The position numbers and the translations under genes were made by a program. From Sinosporangium siamense (GTDB lineage Bacteria; Actinomycetota; Actinomycetes; Streptosporangiales; Streptosporangiaceae): 64,000 bases of DNA. Within the stretch, counting starts at the first letter, position 1, and each line of letters begins with the position of its first letter. The stretch covers positions 1 to 64,000 of the forward strand of contig NZ_BOOW01000009.1 in the NCBI RefSeq assembly GCF_016863435.1. Direction: 5' to 3'. Below are positions 18,860 through 27,145 of the stretch, in pieces. The notes under the pieces were generated by a model. It searched no databases. It was not told the origin of the DNA and worked only from the letters and a program-made list of their open reading frames with translations.

Positions 18860-19522
18860 TTAGAACAGGGTCGGGTTCTCCGGCTCGATGCCCCGCAGGG
18901 CCTGGTAGTCGAGGACCACGCAGTCGATGCCGCGGTCCGTCGCGAGCACCCGCGCCTGCGGCTTGATCTCCTGCGCGGCGAAGATGCCCCGCACCGGCGC
19001 GAGCAGCGGATCGCGGTTGAGCAGCTCGAGATAGCGGGTGAGCTGCTCGACCCCGTCGATCTCGCCCCGCCGCTTGATCTCCACCGCCACCGTGCCGCCC
19101 GCCTGGTCGCGGCAGAGGATGTCGACCGGGCCGATCGCGGTGGGGAACTCACGCCTGACCAGCGTCCACCCCTCGCCGAGCGTCGCGATGTGCTCGGCCA
19201 GCAGCTCTTGCAGGTGGGCCTCCACGCCGTCCTTGCGCAGGCCGGGGTCGACCCCCAGCTCGTGGCTGGAGTCGTGGGTGATCTCCTCGATGGTGAGGAT
19301 GAGCTGCTCACCGGTCTTGCCGTGGGTGACGGTCCACTTGCCGGTCTCCTCGCGGAGTTTGCACGGAGGATTCATCCAGTTGAGCGGCTTGAACGCGCGA
19401 TCGTCGGCGTGAACCGACACCGAACCGTCCGCCTTGATAAGGATGAGCCTGGGAGCCATCGGCAGATGTGCCGTGAGCCGCCCCACATAATCGACGCTGC
19501 ATCGCGCGATGACCAACCGCAT
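18860..19522 (-). CDS. nucS: Mismatch-specific endonuclease NucS
   Basis: NucS (EndoMS) cuts both strands at mismatches and gives actinobacteria that lack MutS/MutL their mismatch correction. The 220 residues begin [16 protein letters not shown], the conserved start, and the C-terminal RecB-like nuclease domain shows [21 protein letters not shown] and QLTRYLE with the expected Asp, Glu and Lys residues. Length fits the usual 220-230. ATG 19522 has a TAGGGT box eight bases upstream, so it is probably leaderless. It is divergent from the zinc-ribbon gene. Confidence 0.92.
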   Translation of the reverse strand: MRLVIARCSVDYVGRLTAHLPMAPRLILIKADGSVSVHADDRAFKPLNWMNPPCKLREETGKWTVTHGKTGEQLILTIEEITHDSSHELGVDPGLRKDGVEAHLQELLAEHIATLGEGWTLVRREFPTAIGPVDILCRDQAGGTVAVEIKRRGEIDGVEQLTRYLELLNRDPLLAPVRGIFAAQEIKPQARVLATDRGIDCVVLDYQALRGIEPENPTLF

Positions 19523-19530
19523 GGACGCCA

Positions 19531-19536
19531 ACCCTA
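19531..19536 (-). promoter_or_regulatory. Predicted leaderless -10 box of nucS
   Basis: On the minus strand TAGGGT lies eight bases before the ATG, fitting TANNNT and leaderless spacing. No Shine-Dalgarno sequence is present. Confidence 0.4.
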
Positions 19537-19665
19537 CCGGCCTGGCAGGTGCCCTTCTCCCGATTCGCGCAGCATGCTGGCAGGGGTGGGACACGCTCCC
19601 GGCGGCCCGTGATTTTTCCGTTCCCCGGGCGGAAGCACGCGTGCTCCCGCGTCGTTAAGCGAGTT

Positions 19666-19989
19666 ATGAGCCCACGCCGCGCCCGACGCATGAGTCCCTT
19701 CGACCGCAAAGGGCGCGGCGCCTCTTCGGCGAGACCGGTGGACGAATCCCCGCGGGGAGTGGACCGGGTGGAGGAGTGGCCGGACGGCGATTGGACGGTG
19801 CGCAGATTAACCGGTGGAGCCGCCGGTAAGAGTTATCGGTGTCCCGGTTGCGAGCAGGAGGTGCGGTCCTCCGCGGCGCACATCGTGAGCTGGCCGGCCT
19901 TCCCCGGTGGCGAGGACGAGCGACGGCACTGGCACACTGCGTGCTGGCGCAAACGTCTCGACCGGGGCCCCGGCCGCACTCGCTACTGA
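19666..19989 (+). CDS. Small zinc-ribbon-like protein conserved beside nucS
   Basis: The product is 107 residues with a basic, probably flexible N-terminus and a C-terminal metal-binding pattern: YRCPGCEQEV, then H near AAHIVSWP and HWHTACWRKR. A similar protein follows nucS in Streptomyces. The C-x-x-C plus His/Cys pattern resembles an HNH-like or zinc-ribbon fold, but no catalytic motif is certain. I chose ATG 19666; an earlier in-frame ATG gives an implausible N-terminus. It is followed 11 bases later by a hydrolase gene, so they probably form an operon. Confidence 0.65.
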   Translation: MSPRRARRMSPFDRKGRGASSARPVDESPRGVDRVEEWPDGDWTVRRLTGGAAGKSYRCPGCEQEVRSSAAHIVSWPAFPGGEDERRHWHTACWRKRLDRGPGRTRY

Positions 19990-20000
19990 GGAGATCATCG

Positions 20001-20717
20001 ATGGAAATACGCGCGGCGACGGTGTTGCCGGCGCGGCGAGAGCCGATCGAGTTGCACACGGCGGACGGGCTCACCCTGGTCGGCGAGCTCGCCCTGCCGG
20101 AGTCGCGGCCGCCGGTGGCGACCCTCATCTGTCTGCACCCGCTGCCCACCCACGGCGGCATGATGGACAGCCACGTCTACAAGAAGGCCGCCAACCGGCT
20201 CCCGGCGCTCGCCGACCTCGCCATCCTGCGGTTCAACACCCGCGGCACCACCTCCGAGCGCGGCACGTCCGAGGGGGAGTTCGACAAGGGCGAGGGCGAG
20301 CGGTTCGACGTGGCCGCCGCGCTCGAATACGCGGAGTTCCACGACCTGCCCAACCCGTGGCTGCTCGGCTGGTCGTTCGGCACCGAGCTGGCCTTGAAGT
20401 GGGGGCACGACCCCCTGGTGACCGGCGCGATCCTGCTGTCGCCGCCGCTGCACCGTGCCGGCGACGACGATCTGGACGCCTGGGCGCGTTTCGGGCGGCC
20501 ACTGGTGGCGCTGGTGCCGGAGTTCGACGACTATCTGCGGCCCGCCGAGGCCACCGAGCGTTTCGCCCGGGTGCCCCAGGCCGAGGTGGTGGGGGTGGAC
20601 GACGCGAAACACCTGTGGGTCGGCGAGCCCTATGTCCGCATTGTGCTCAACGAGATCGTGCGGCGGGTCAACCCGGCCGCCTACCCGCTGCCGACCGAGG
20701 TGCTCGGCGACTCGTGA
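20001..20717 (+). CDS. Alpha/beta hydrolase
   Basis: The 238-residue protein has the alpha/beta-hydrolase layout: LHPLPTHGG oxyanion loop near 40, nucleophile elbow GWSFG (Ser near 118), and a C-terminal histidine in DDAKHLWVGE. It resembles the dienelactone or CocE-like small hydrolases that follow nucS in other actinomycetes. GAGGAGAT precedes ATG 20001. The substrate is unknown. The next hydrolase gene starts at or near its stop codon. Confidence 0.78.
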   Translation: MEIRAATVLPARREPIELHTADGLTLVGELALPESRPPVATLICLHPLPTHGGMMDSHVYKKAANRLPALADLAILRFNTRGTTSERGTSEGEFDKGEGERFDVAAALEYAEFHDLPNPWLLGWSFGTELALKWGHDPLVTGAILLSPPLHRAGDDDLDAWARFGRPLVALVPEFDDYLRPAEATERFARVPQAEVVGVDDAKHLWVGEPYVRIVLNEIVRRVNPAAYPLPTEVLGDS

Positions 20718-20755
20718 CAGTTACCGCCTGCGGAGGGGGACGTTCCCGGTCTACG

Positions 20756-21541
20756 GTGATCCCTGTGTTGCTTCACACGCGGTCGGCCGGGAGCGGGGTG
20801 CCGGTCGTCCTGCTCCACGCGTTCCCCCTCTCGTCGGCGATGTGGCACGCCCAGCGTGAGGAGCTCTCCTCGCGCTACCGCGTGATCACTCCGGACATGC
20901 GTGGATTCGGCGAGTCGCCGCTGGGGGACGACCCGCCCTCGATCGACCTCATGGCCGACGATGTGGCCCGGCTGCTCGACGCCGAGGGCGTCGACCGCGC
21001 CGTGGTCGGCGGGCAGTCCATGGGTGGCTATGTGACGATGGCCTTCTGCCGCCGTCACGCCGACCGGCTGCTCGGCGTGGTCCTCGCCGACACCAAGGCC
21101 GGCGCCGATCCCCCGCAGGCGGCGCTCAACCGCGAGGCGATGGCGGCCGCCGTCCTTGAGCACGGCACCTCGGTCCTCTCCGAACAGGTGCTGCCCAATC
21201 TGGTCGGCGAGACCACCAAGACCGGCCGGGCCATGGTCTTCGGCAGGGTGCGCGCGCTGACCTCGGTCGCGCCGCCCCGGGCGGTGGCGTGGGCGCAGCG
21301 GGCCATGGCGGCCCGGCCCGACTCGTTCGGCACGTTGCGGGCGCTTCAGGTGCCCGCCCTCGTGGTCGTGGGGGAGGAGGACGGCCTCACCCCGCCGGCC
21401 GAGGCGCGGGCGATGGCCGAGGCTCTGCCGTACGGCTCGCTGGCGGTGATCGCGCGGGCGGGCCATCTGAGCGCCCTGGAGCAGCCGGAGGCGTTCAACC
21501 GGGCGCTGGTCGAGTTCCTGGGCGGGCTCAGGGCCCGCTGA
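20756..21541 (+). CDS. Alpha/beta fold hydrolase
   Basis: About 261 residues with the classical motif order: LLHAFPLSSAMW oxyanion region, DMRGFGES, nucleophile GQSMGGY, acid VVVGEEDGLTPP and catalytic histidine ARAGHLSALEQPE. This is the esterase/haloperoxidase-like branch. The start is unsure: GTG 20756 is 15 bases after GGAGGGGGA, while GTG 20714 overlaps the stop of the upstream gene (GTGA) and would couple translation. Function beyond hydrolysis cannot be given. Confidence 0.78.
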   Translation: MIPVLLHTRSAGSGVPVVLLHAFPLSSAMWHAQREELSSRYRVITPDMRGFGESPLGDDPPSIDLMADDVARLLDAEGVDRAVVGGQSMGGYVTMAFCRRHADRLLGVVLADTKAGADPPQAALNREAMAAAVLEHGTSVLSEQVLPNLVGETTKTGRAMVFGRVRALTSVAPPRAVAWAQRAMAARPDSFGTLRALQVPALVVVGEEDGLTPPAEARAMAEALPYGSLAVIARAGHLSALEQPEAFNRALVEFLGGLRAR

Positions 21542-21544
21542 GGC

Positions 21545-22684
21545 TCACAGCTGCGCCTGGCGGGGCAGCACTACCTCGCGGAGGATGAGCGCGATGGCGG
21601 CGGCCACCGGGATGGCGAGCAGGGCGCCGACGATGCCCATCAGCGTGCCGCCGAAGAGCGCCGCGATGACCGCGACCGCCGGGGTGATGTCGACCGAGCG
21701 TTTCATCACCCTCGGATAGATGACGTAGTTCTCGACCTGCTGATAGATCAAGAAAAAGATCACGCAGGCGATGCCGAGCGGCACCGACTGCAGGAAAGCG
21801 ATGCCGCTGACGACCACCGCGCCGATCGTCGCGCCCACCAGCGGGATCAGGTCTGTGAGCGCGATCACGAAGGCCATCGCCAACGCGTATTGCGCGCCGG
21901 CCAGCGAGAGGAACACATAGGACAACACACCCGCGGTGGCGGAGATGGTCGCGCTCCCTGCCACATAGCCGCCGATGCCGGTGAGGATCTCGTCGCCGAT
22001 CGCCTGCGTGCGCTCCCTGCGGGTGGACGGGACCAGCTTGAGGAGATATTCCTTGATGGTGGCCAGCGAGCCGAGGAAATAGAGCGTCAGCACCAGCAGG
22101 GTGAGGCCGGAGAAGAACGCGTTGAAGACCACCGCGCCGAAGCCGAAGATGCCCCCGGCGAGCGCCGCGCCGACTCCGCCGCTCAGGAAATAGGTCCTGA
22201 GCTGATCAAGCAGTTTGAACTCCGCGTCGAGCTGTTTGATCGTGGGGTTGGCGCTCAACTCCTCCAGCAGGCGCGGCACCGAGTTGGCGAAGTCGCTCAC
22301 CTCCTGCACCACCGGAGGCACGACCGCGAAGCCGAACAACACAAAAAAACCGATCACCCCGCCGAACACCAGCGAGATCGCCCAACGCCGTGACATGCGT
22401 CTGCGTTGCAGGAACTCGACCACGGGGTTGAGCCCGACCGCCAGGAACATCGCCACGACGATCAGCACGATCACACTGCGCGCGTTGGTCACCGCCTGCG
22501 CGAGCGCCATGGCGGTCAGCACGCCGAGGCCGCCGAACAGGCCGAATAAGAACGGGCTCTTGGACAGCGGCTTGCCCGGCAGTCCGAAGGGGTTTCCGCT
22601 CTCCGTCTCGCCCGCGGCCGGCGGACGCGCGGCGGGCACGGGAGCGGGCGCGGGCGCGGGAACGGGGCTCGGGGAATCGGCCAC
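21545..22684 (-). CDS. AI-2E family transporter
   Basis: A 379-residue membrane protein of the AI-2E/TqsA (YdiK) family. After about 45 proline- and alanine-rich residues come roughly eight membrane helices, with a pair near 55-95, the central soluble stretch near 130-200 and a C-terminal group. The motif LTDLIPLVGATIGAV near 285-300 is typical. GTG 22684 follows AAAGGAGGG. The family name does not prove autoinducer transport; many members have other or unknown substrates. Confidence 0.82.
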   Translation of the reverse strand: MADSPSPVPAPAPAPVPAARPPAAGETESGNPFGLPGKPLSKSPFLFGLFGGLGVLTAMALAQAVTNARSVIVLIVVAMFLAVGLNPVVEFLQRRRMSRRWAISLVFGGVIGFFVLFGFAVVPPVVQEVSDFANSVPRLLEELSANPTIKQLDAEFKLLDQLRTYFLSGGVGAALAGGIFGFGAVVFNAFFSGLTLLVLTLYFLGSLATIKEYLLKLVPSTRRERTQAIGDEILTGIGGYVAGSATISATAGVLSYVFLSLAGAQYALAMAFVIALTDLIPLVGATIGAVVVSGIAFLQSVPLGIACVIFFLIYQQVENYVIYPRVMKRSVDITPAVAVIAALFGGTLMGIVGALLAIPVAAAIALILREVVLPRQAQL

Positions 22685-22810
22685 TGGCCCTCCTTTGTGC
22701 GAAGTACGGCTGACGCCGGGCACTTGGCGTTGTGGCACGGCGTGCCGCGGACGATGGTCGCACTTCTATCGCGTGCGCGGCGATCGGCGCAGGCCGGGGG
22801 GGATTGGAAC

Positions 22811-22924
22811 GCGGCGCCGGCGCCGCGGCCGGACAGGACACGGGACATGCGTGTTGTGCGCCGCGTGGGGCGGGACACGGGACATGTCTGCTGCGCGCCG
22901 CATGGGGCGGACACGGGATGTGCC
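22811..22924. repeat. Noncoding palindrome and 36-37 bp tandem repeat
   Basis: The 427-base gap 22685-23111 holds a perfect 16-bp palindrome GCGGCGCCGGCGCCGC (22811-22826). Next comes a direct repeat whose units begin GACACGGGACATG at 22837 and 22874 and, truncated, at 22910. The units are 36-37 bases with a few differences. No plausible gene covers it. Function unknown; it may be replication slippage or protein-binding sites upstream of the AI-2E gene. Confidence 0.6.
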
Positions 22925-23028
22925 GGCCGCGCCGTGAGGGGATGCCGGGGGGATGTTCCGGTCGCACTGAGAGAGGCGGGGTGGCGGGCCTCCGGGGAGC
23001 CGGTGAGGGCGCCCCGGAGACGGCAAGA

Positions 23029-23061
23029 GAGCCCAGCGACCTTTGCGAGGTCGCCAGGCTC
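23029..23061 (-). terminator. Terminator of the FilP/Scy-like gene
   Basis: Two stacked stems, GAGCC/GGCTC and GCGACCT/AGGTCGC, are separated by a symmetric CA/CA internal loop around a TTGCG loop. It lies about 50 bases beyond the stop codon of the minus-strand gene. Confidence 0.65.
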
Positions 23062-23111
23062 TCCCCGATAGCCCGTCGTCTAACCCGTTGTCAAATGTCC
23101 TGCCAGCTCGT

Positions 23112-24404
23112 TTACTCCTGCCACCACTCGGAGTCGTCGTCGGACTTGCCGACGCCCGGCTTGACGGACGCCGAGGCGGTCACCGGCTTGTCGGCACCGG
23201 TCGCGGCCAGGGCGGGCTTCGGCGGGGCCGCGGTGACGGCGGGAGCCGGGTCGTCCATGCCGGGGAGCGGCGCGCCGCCGAGGAGCTGACGGAGCTGGGC
23301 CAGGTGGCTCGTGATGCTGTCGCGCTGGCGGGTCAGCTCGTCGACCTGGCGCTGCATCGCCGTGCGGGTGCGCTCGGCCTCCGACTTGGCCTCGCTCACG
23401 ATGTTGTCGGCGTTGCTCTTGGCCTCGGCCACGACCTGGTCGGCGTTCTTGCGCGCGTTGGCGAGCAGCTGCTTGGCGTGCGTGTCGGCCTCGCGGCGGG
23501 TCTGCTCGGCCTGCTGCGTGGCCTTGGTGGCCCGCTGCTCGGCGGTCGCGGCCCGCTGCTCGGCCTCGGCCACGAGCTTCTGGGTCGCGGCCTGCGCGGT
23601 GGCGTGGCGCTCGGCCTCCTGCCGCTCCGCCTCCTCGCGGCGGGCGGCGAGCTGGATGTCGAACTCCGCCTCGTCCTGGGCGCGTTTGGCCTCGGACTCC
23701 TCCAGCACCCGCTGGGCCTGCGCCCGCATCTCGTCGGCCTGCCGCTTGGCGGTCGTCAGCACCTCGTCGCGCTCACGCTTGGTCGAGGCGCGGAGCTGGG
23801 CGACCTCGCGCTCGGTCGTCGTGCGGAGCTTGGCGATCTCACGCTCGGAGTCGGCGCGCTTCTCGGCCACCTCGTGGTCGGCCGTGGCGCGGAGCTTGGA
23901 GACCTCGCGCTCGGTCGTCGCGGTCAGCTCGTCGGCCTCGCGGCGGGCCGTCGAGCGGATCTCCTCGGCGTCGCGTTCGGCGGTGGTGCGGGTCTCGTCG
24001 GCCTCGCGGCTGGCCAGCGCGCGCTTCTCGGCCGCTTCGTTCTCGGCGGCGGCACGCGCGTCCGCGGCATCGACCTTGGCCGCGGCCTTGATCTCGTTCG
24101 CCTCGGAACGCGCGGCCTGCACCAGCTCGGTGGCCTGCTCCTCGGCGAGGCGCAGGAGCTGCTCGATGCGCGCACCGAGCCCGGAGTAGGTCGGGCGCTC
24201 CTGCTCCTGGAGCTGGCGCTGGGAGTCGGAGAGCTCCCGCTGGAGGGTGCCGAGTTGCTCGCGCGACTGGCGCAGCTCGTTGTCGAGCTGCTTGAGGTGG
24301 TCGTGGACCTGGTGCCGGTCGTAACCGCGGAGCACCACGTCGAATTCCCGCGCGGGGGCGTCCTCGAAGAAGTTGTTCAATTGGGCGTCGATGTCGGACT
24401 GCAT
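23112..24404 (-). CDS. DivIVA-like coiled-coil cytoskeletal protein (FilP/Scy-like)
   Basis: A 430-residue protein with a short DivIVA-like N-terminus (FDVVLRGYDRHQVHDHLKQL near 17-36), then a continuous Ala/Glu/Arg-rich coiled coil to about residue 370 and a flexible tail ending SDDDSEWWQE. The N-terminal motif and rod match the Streptomyces proteins FilP and Scy, which sit at the same place in that chromosome and organise tip growth and cell shape. Only one such gene is present here where Streptomyces has two. ATG 24404 starts just before the motif; AGGAT lies somewhat far upstream. Role in polar growth is an inference. Confidence 0.78.
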   Translation of the reverse strand: MQSDIDAQLNNFFEDAPAREFDVVLRGYDRHQVHDHLKQLDNELRQSREQLGTLQRELSDSQRQLQEQERPTYSGLGARIEQLLRLAEEQATELVQAARSEANEIKAAAKVDAADARAAAENEAAEKRALASREADETRTTAERDAEEIRSTARREADELTATTEREVSKLRATADHEVAEKRADSEREIAKLRTTTEREVAQLRASTKRERDEVLTTAKRQADEMRAQAQRVLEESEAKRAQDEAEFDIQLAARREEAERQEAERHATAQAATQKLVAEAEQRAATAEQRATKATQQAEQTRREADTHAKQLLANARKNADQVVAEAKSNADNIVSEAKSEAERTRTAMQRQVDELTRQRDSITSHLAQLRQLLGGAPLPGMDDPAPAVTAAPPKPALAATGADKPVTASASVKPGVGKSDDDSEWWQE

Positions 24405-24605
24405 GGAGGCTCGATCCTGGGTTGTCGAGACGGCTTCACGGGGTGCCGGACGGGGGGTTCGGACATCCGAGGCGGGAGGGCGTTGCGCCCACGCAGAACC
24501 CACGTCCGTTGGTAGCCCAGCGTACTCCGCTGCTGCGGCCTAGGCGGCCCCCTCCAGCTTTCTGTACGACTTGTTACGTATGAACCTTTCTTGTGTTCAC
24601 AGGGT

Positions 24606-25034
24606 TCACGAGTCGCGCGGCGGAGCCTGTACCAGCTCGGTCAGAACGCCTCCCACATCCTTGGGATGGAGAAACGCGATGGAAGAGTTCATCGAGCCGT
24701 GCCGCGGGGTTTTGTCGATCAGGCGCACCCCTGTCGCCGCGATCTCGTCCATAGCCCCGGCCACGTCCGACACTCCGTACGCCACATGGTGCACTCCCTC
24801 GCCCCGGGTGGCGAGGAACTTGCCGACCGGCGTGTCGGGGTGGAGCGGTTCGAGGAGCTGGATGTACGAGCCGCCGGTCTCACCGTCGGCGACGTGCAGC
24901 ATCGCCTCGCGCACGCCCTGCTCCTCGTTGACCTCGCGATGCACCACCTTCAGGCCGAAGGTCTTCTGGTAGAGCGCGATGGTGGCCTCAAGGTCGTGGC
25001 ACGCGATGCCGACGTGATCGATTCTCAAAATCAT
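24606..25034 (-). CDS. mce: Methylmalonyl-CoA epimerase
   Basis: Interconverts (R)- and (S)-methylmalonyl-CoA. The 142 residues form two VOC modules. Metal ligands expected for the family are present: His7 in RIDHVGIA, Gln59 in YIQLLEP, His82/83 in GEGVHHVAY and Glu133 in VLTELVQ. AGAGAGGG lies upstream of ATG 25034. It is divergent from the thiolase gene, an arrangement conserved in actinobacteria, and fits with the B12-dependent mutase encoded near 32 kb. Confidence 0.92.
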   Translation of the reverse strand: MILRIDHVGIACHDLEATIALYQKTFGLKVVHREVNEEQGVREAMLHVADGETGGSYIQLLEPLHPDTPVGKFLATRGEGVHHVAYGVSDVAGAMDEIAATGVRLIDKTPRHGSMNSSIAFLHPKDVGGVLTELVQAPPRDS

Positions 25035-25156
25035 CGGTGGTCCCTCTCTGCGACGTTGTTGTCCATGATTCCGGGGGCGACCTGCCTCACAGTCACCGGG
25101 AACCCTCTGGATATGGTGGCAAAAGTTGCTCCAACCCCGAGAGGGAGGCCCCTTAG

Positions 25157-26338
25157 ATGTCCGGTTCCGTCATTGTCGCCGGAGCTCGCACGCCCATCGG
25201 CCGACTGCTCGGCTCGCTCTCCGGACTGTCCGCGGTCGAACTCGGTGGCATCGCCATCAAAGCCGCACTTGACCGCGCGGGTGTGTCCCCTGAGAGCGTG
25301 CAATACGTCATCATGGGCCAGGTCCTACAGGCCGGAGCGGGGCAGATCCCGTCCCGGCAGGCGGCGGTCAAGGCGGGCGTTCCCATGACCGTGCCGTCCC
25401 TGACGATCAACAAGGTGTGCCTGTCCGGCCTCGACGCCATCGCGCTGGCCGACCAGCTCATCCGCGCCGGCGAGTTCGACATCGTCGTGGCCGGCGGCAT
25501 GGAGTCCATGAGCAACGCCCCCCACCTGCTCCCGGCCTTCCGCAAGGGCGTGAAATACGGCGGGGCCCAGGTAGTCGACGCCATGGCCTACGACGGGCTC
25601 ACCGACGCCTTCGACCAGATCGCCATGGGCGAGTCCACCGAACACCACAATAAGCCGCTCGGCCTCACCCGGCAGGAGCAGGACGAGTTCGCGGCGCGTT
25701 CGCACCGCCTCGCAGCCGAGGCGATCAAGAACGGGGTCCTGGACGACGAGATCGTCCCGGTGCCGATCCCGCAGCGCAAGGGCGACCCCGTGCTCTTCGC
25801 GGCCGACGAGGGCGTGCGCCCCGACACCACGGTCGAGGCGCTGGCGGGGCTCCGCCCCGCCTTCACCAAGGACGGCACGATCACGGCCGGCTCGGCCTCC
25901 CAGATCTCCGACGGGGCGTGCGCCGTCGTCGTGATGTCCAAGACCAAGGCCGAGGAGCTCGGGCTCACCTGGCTCGCCGAGATCGGCGCCCACGGCAACG
26001 TGGCCGGGCCGGACAACTCCCTCCAGTCCCAGCCGGCCAACGCGATCAAGCACGCCCTGAGCAAGCAGGGCCTCGTCGTCGACGACCTCGACCTGCTGGA
26101 GATCAACGAGGCGTTCTCCGCCGTGGTGATCCAGTCGGCCAGGGAACTCGGCGTCTCCATCGACAAGGTGAACGTCAACGGCGGCGGCATCGCCGTCGGC
26201 CACCCCATTGGGGCCTCCGGCGCCCGCATCGTGCTCGCGCTCGCCCACGAGCTCAAGCGCAGGGGCGGCGGCCTCGGCGCCGCGGGGCTCTGCGGCGGGG
26301 GCGGGCAGGGCGACGCGCTGATCATCCGCGTTCCGTAG
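25157..26338 (+). CDS. Acetyl-CoA C-acetyltransferase (thiolase)
   Basis: Condenses two acetyl-CoA to acetoacetyl-CoA or runs in reverse. The 393 residues contain all thiolase residues: Cys88 in [11 protein letters not shown], His349 in [15 protein letters not shown] and Cys379 in [19 protein letters not shown] precedes ATG 25157. It is divergent from the methylmalonyl-CoA epimerase gene. Length and motifs fit biosynthetic (PhaA/AtoB-like) enzymes. Confidence 0.93.
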   Translation: MSGSVIVAGARTPIGRLLGSLSGLSAVELGGIAIKAALDRAGVSPESVQYVIMGQVLQAGAGQIPSRQAAVKAGVPMTVPSLTINKVCLSGLDAIALADQLIRAGEFDIVVAGGMESMSNAPHLLPAFRKGVKYGGAQVVDAMAYDGLTDAFDQIAMGESTEHHNKPLGLTRQEQDEFAARSHRLAAEAIKNGVLDDEIVPVPIPQRKGDPVLFAADEGVRPDTTVEALAGLRPAFTKDGTITAGSASQISDGACAVVVMSKTKAEELGLTWLAEIGAHGNVAGPDNSLQSQPANAIKHALSKQGLVVDDLDLLEINEAFSAVVIQSARELGVSIDKVNVNGGGIAVGHPIGASGARIVLALAHELKRRGGGLGAAGLCGGGGQGDALIIRVP

Positions 26339-26357
26339 GCTCCGCCGTATGCTGAAA

Positions 26358-26391
26358 GAGAGGTCCGCGACCGGCCGGTCGCGGACCTCTC
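26358..26391. terminator. Bidirectional terminator between thiolase and DUF4230 genes
   Basis: A perfect 34-bp palindrome with 17-base arms (GAGAGGTCCGCGACCGG and its complement) lies between two convergent genes, 20 bases after the thiolase stop. It can fold on both transcripts. Confidence 0.8.
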
Positions 26392-26395
26392 CGGC

Positions 26396-27103
26396 TTAAG
26401 GGCTCGCGACGTATTCGACGGTGACCTTGGTGAAGCCGAGGGATTTGAGCAGGCTCTCCAGCATGTTCTTGGTGTTGGCCTCGGCCCTGGCGCGCAGGTC
26501 GCCCGCGACGGCGGCCTCGCCGATCTTCCTCTCGGCCAGGGCGTAGAGCTCGCGCTGGTCGCCCGGCGAGCCGGACAGGAAGTCGCGCATCCGGTCGAAC
26601 AGCCCACGCTCCTGGGCGAACACATAGGAGCGTTTGTTGTCGAGGTTGGGCTTCTCCAGCTGCGCGCGGGGCAGGCGGACCGTGACCGAGGTGCGGTCGC
26701 CCGAGACCTTCAGGGCGTCGCCGCCGAGGCCGGCGAAGTCGACGTAGGCGTCCACGGATCCGGCGGCCACGAACAACGTGCGCTCCCCTTTGATCGCGTC
26801 GGGGAGGAACGCCGCGTCCTTCTCCATGTCCACCACGACCTGGAAGTCGCCCGACGCCGCCTCGAACCGGCTCAGATCGTGGATCGACTGCAGGAGCGCG
26901 GGCCCGCTGCGGTCGATCACGTCCTCACCGAACGGGTTGAGCCACGACCACGCGAGCCACCCGCCACCCACCAGAAGAGCCACAAAGACGACGAATCCCA
27001 CCAGGAGTCGCCAGCCCCACCCCAGGCGCCGGCGTGGTGGCCGGAGGTCGCCGGAGTGGTCGGCCGGTGTGGTCCGGGGGGAATCGGGGGAATTCTCCGA
27101 CAT
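26396..27103 (-). CDS. DUF4230 domain membrane-anchored protein
   Basis: The product is 235 residues: about 28 hydrophilic residues, one membrane helix (about 30-53), then an extracellular domain with IHDLSRFEAASGDFQVVVDME and VRLPRAQLEKPNLD, as in DUF4230 proteins. The function is unknown. I chose ATG 27103 with AAGGAAAC just upstream; GTG 27106 is one codon earlier. The next gene upstream on this strand ends 43 bases away. Confidence 0.72.
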   Translation of the reverse strand: MSENSPDSPRTTPADHSGDLRPPRRRLGWGWRLLVGFVVFVALLVGGGWLAWSWLNPFGEDVIDRSGPALLQSIHDLSRFEAASGDFQVVVDMEKDAAFLPDAIKGERTLFVAAGSVDAYVDFAGLGGDALKVSGDRTSVTVRLPRAQLEKPNLDNKRSYVFAQERGLFDRMRDFLSGSPGDQRELYALAERKIGEAAVAGDLRARAEANTKNMLESLLKSLGFTKVTVEYVASP

Positions 27104-27145
27104 CACGTTTCCTTACCTTCCCGCTGTGGACTCCTTCTCACGCGA

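Noticed and set aside
19907-21541. A 544-codon plus-strand frame joining the zinc-ribbon and hydrolase region
   Set aside because: Only its C-terminal half is a real protein (alpha/beta hydrolase). The first part reads through the other hydrolase gene in the wrong frame.
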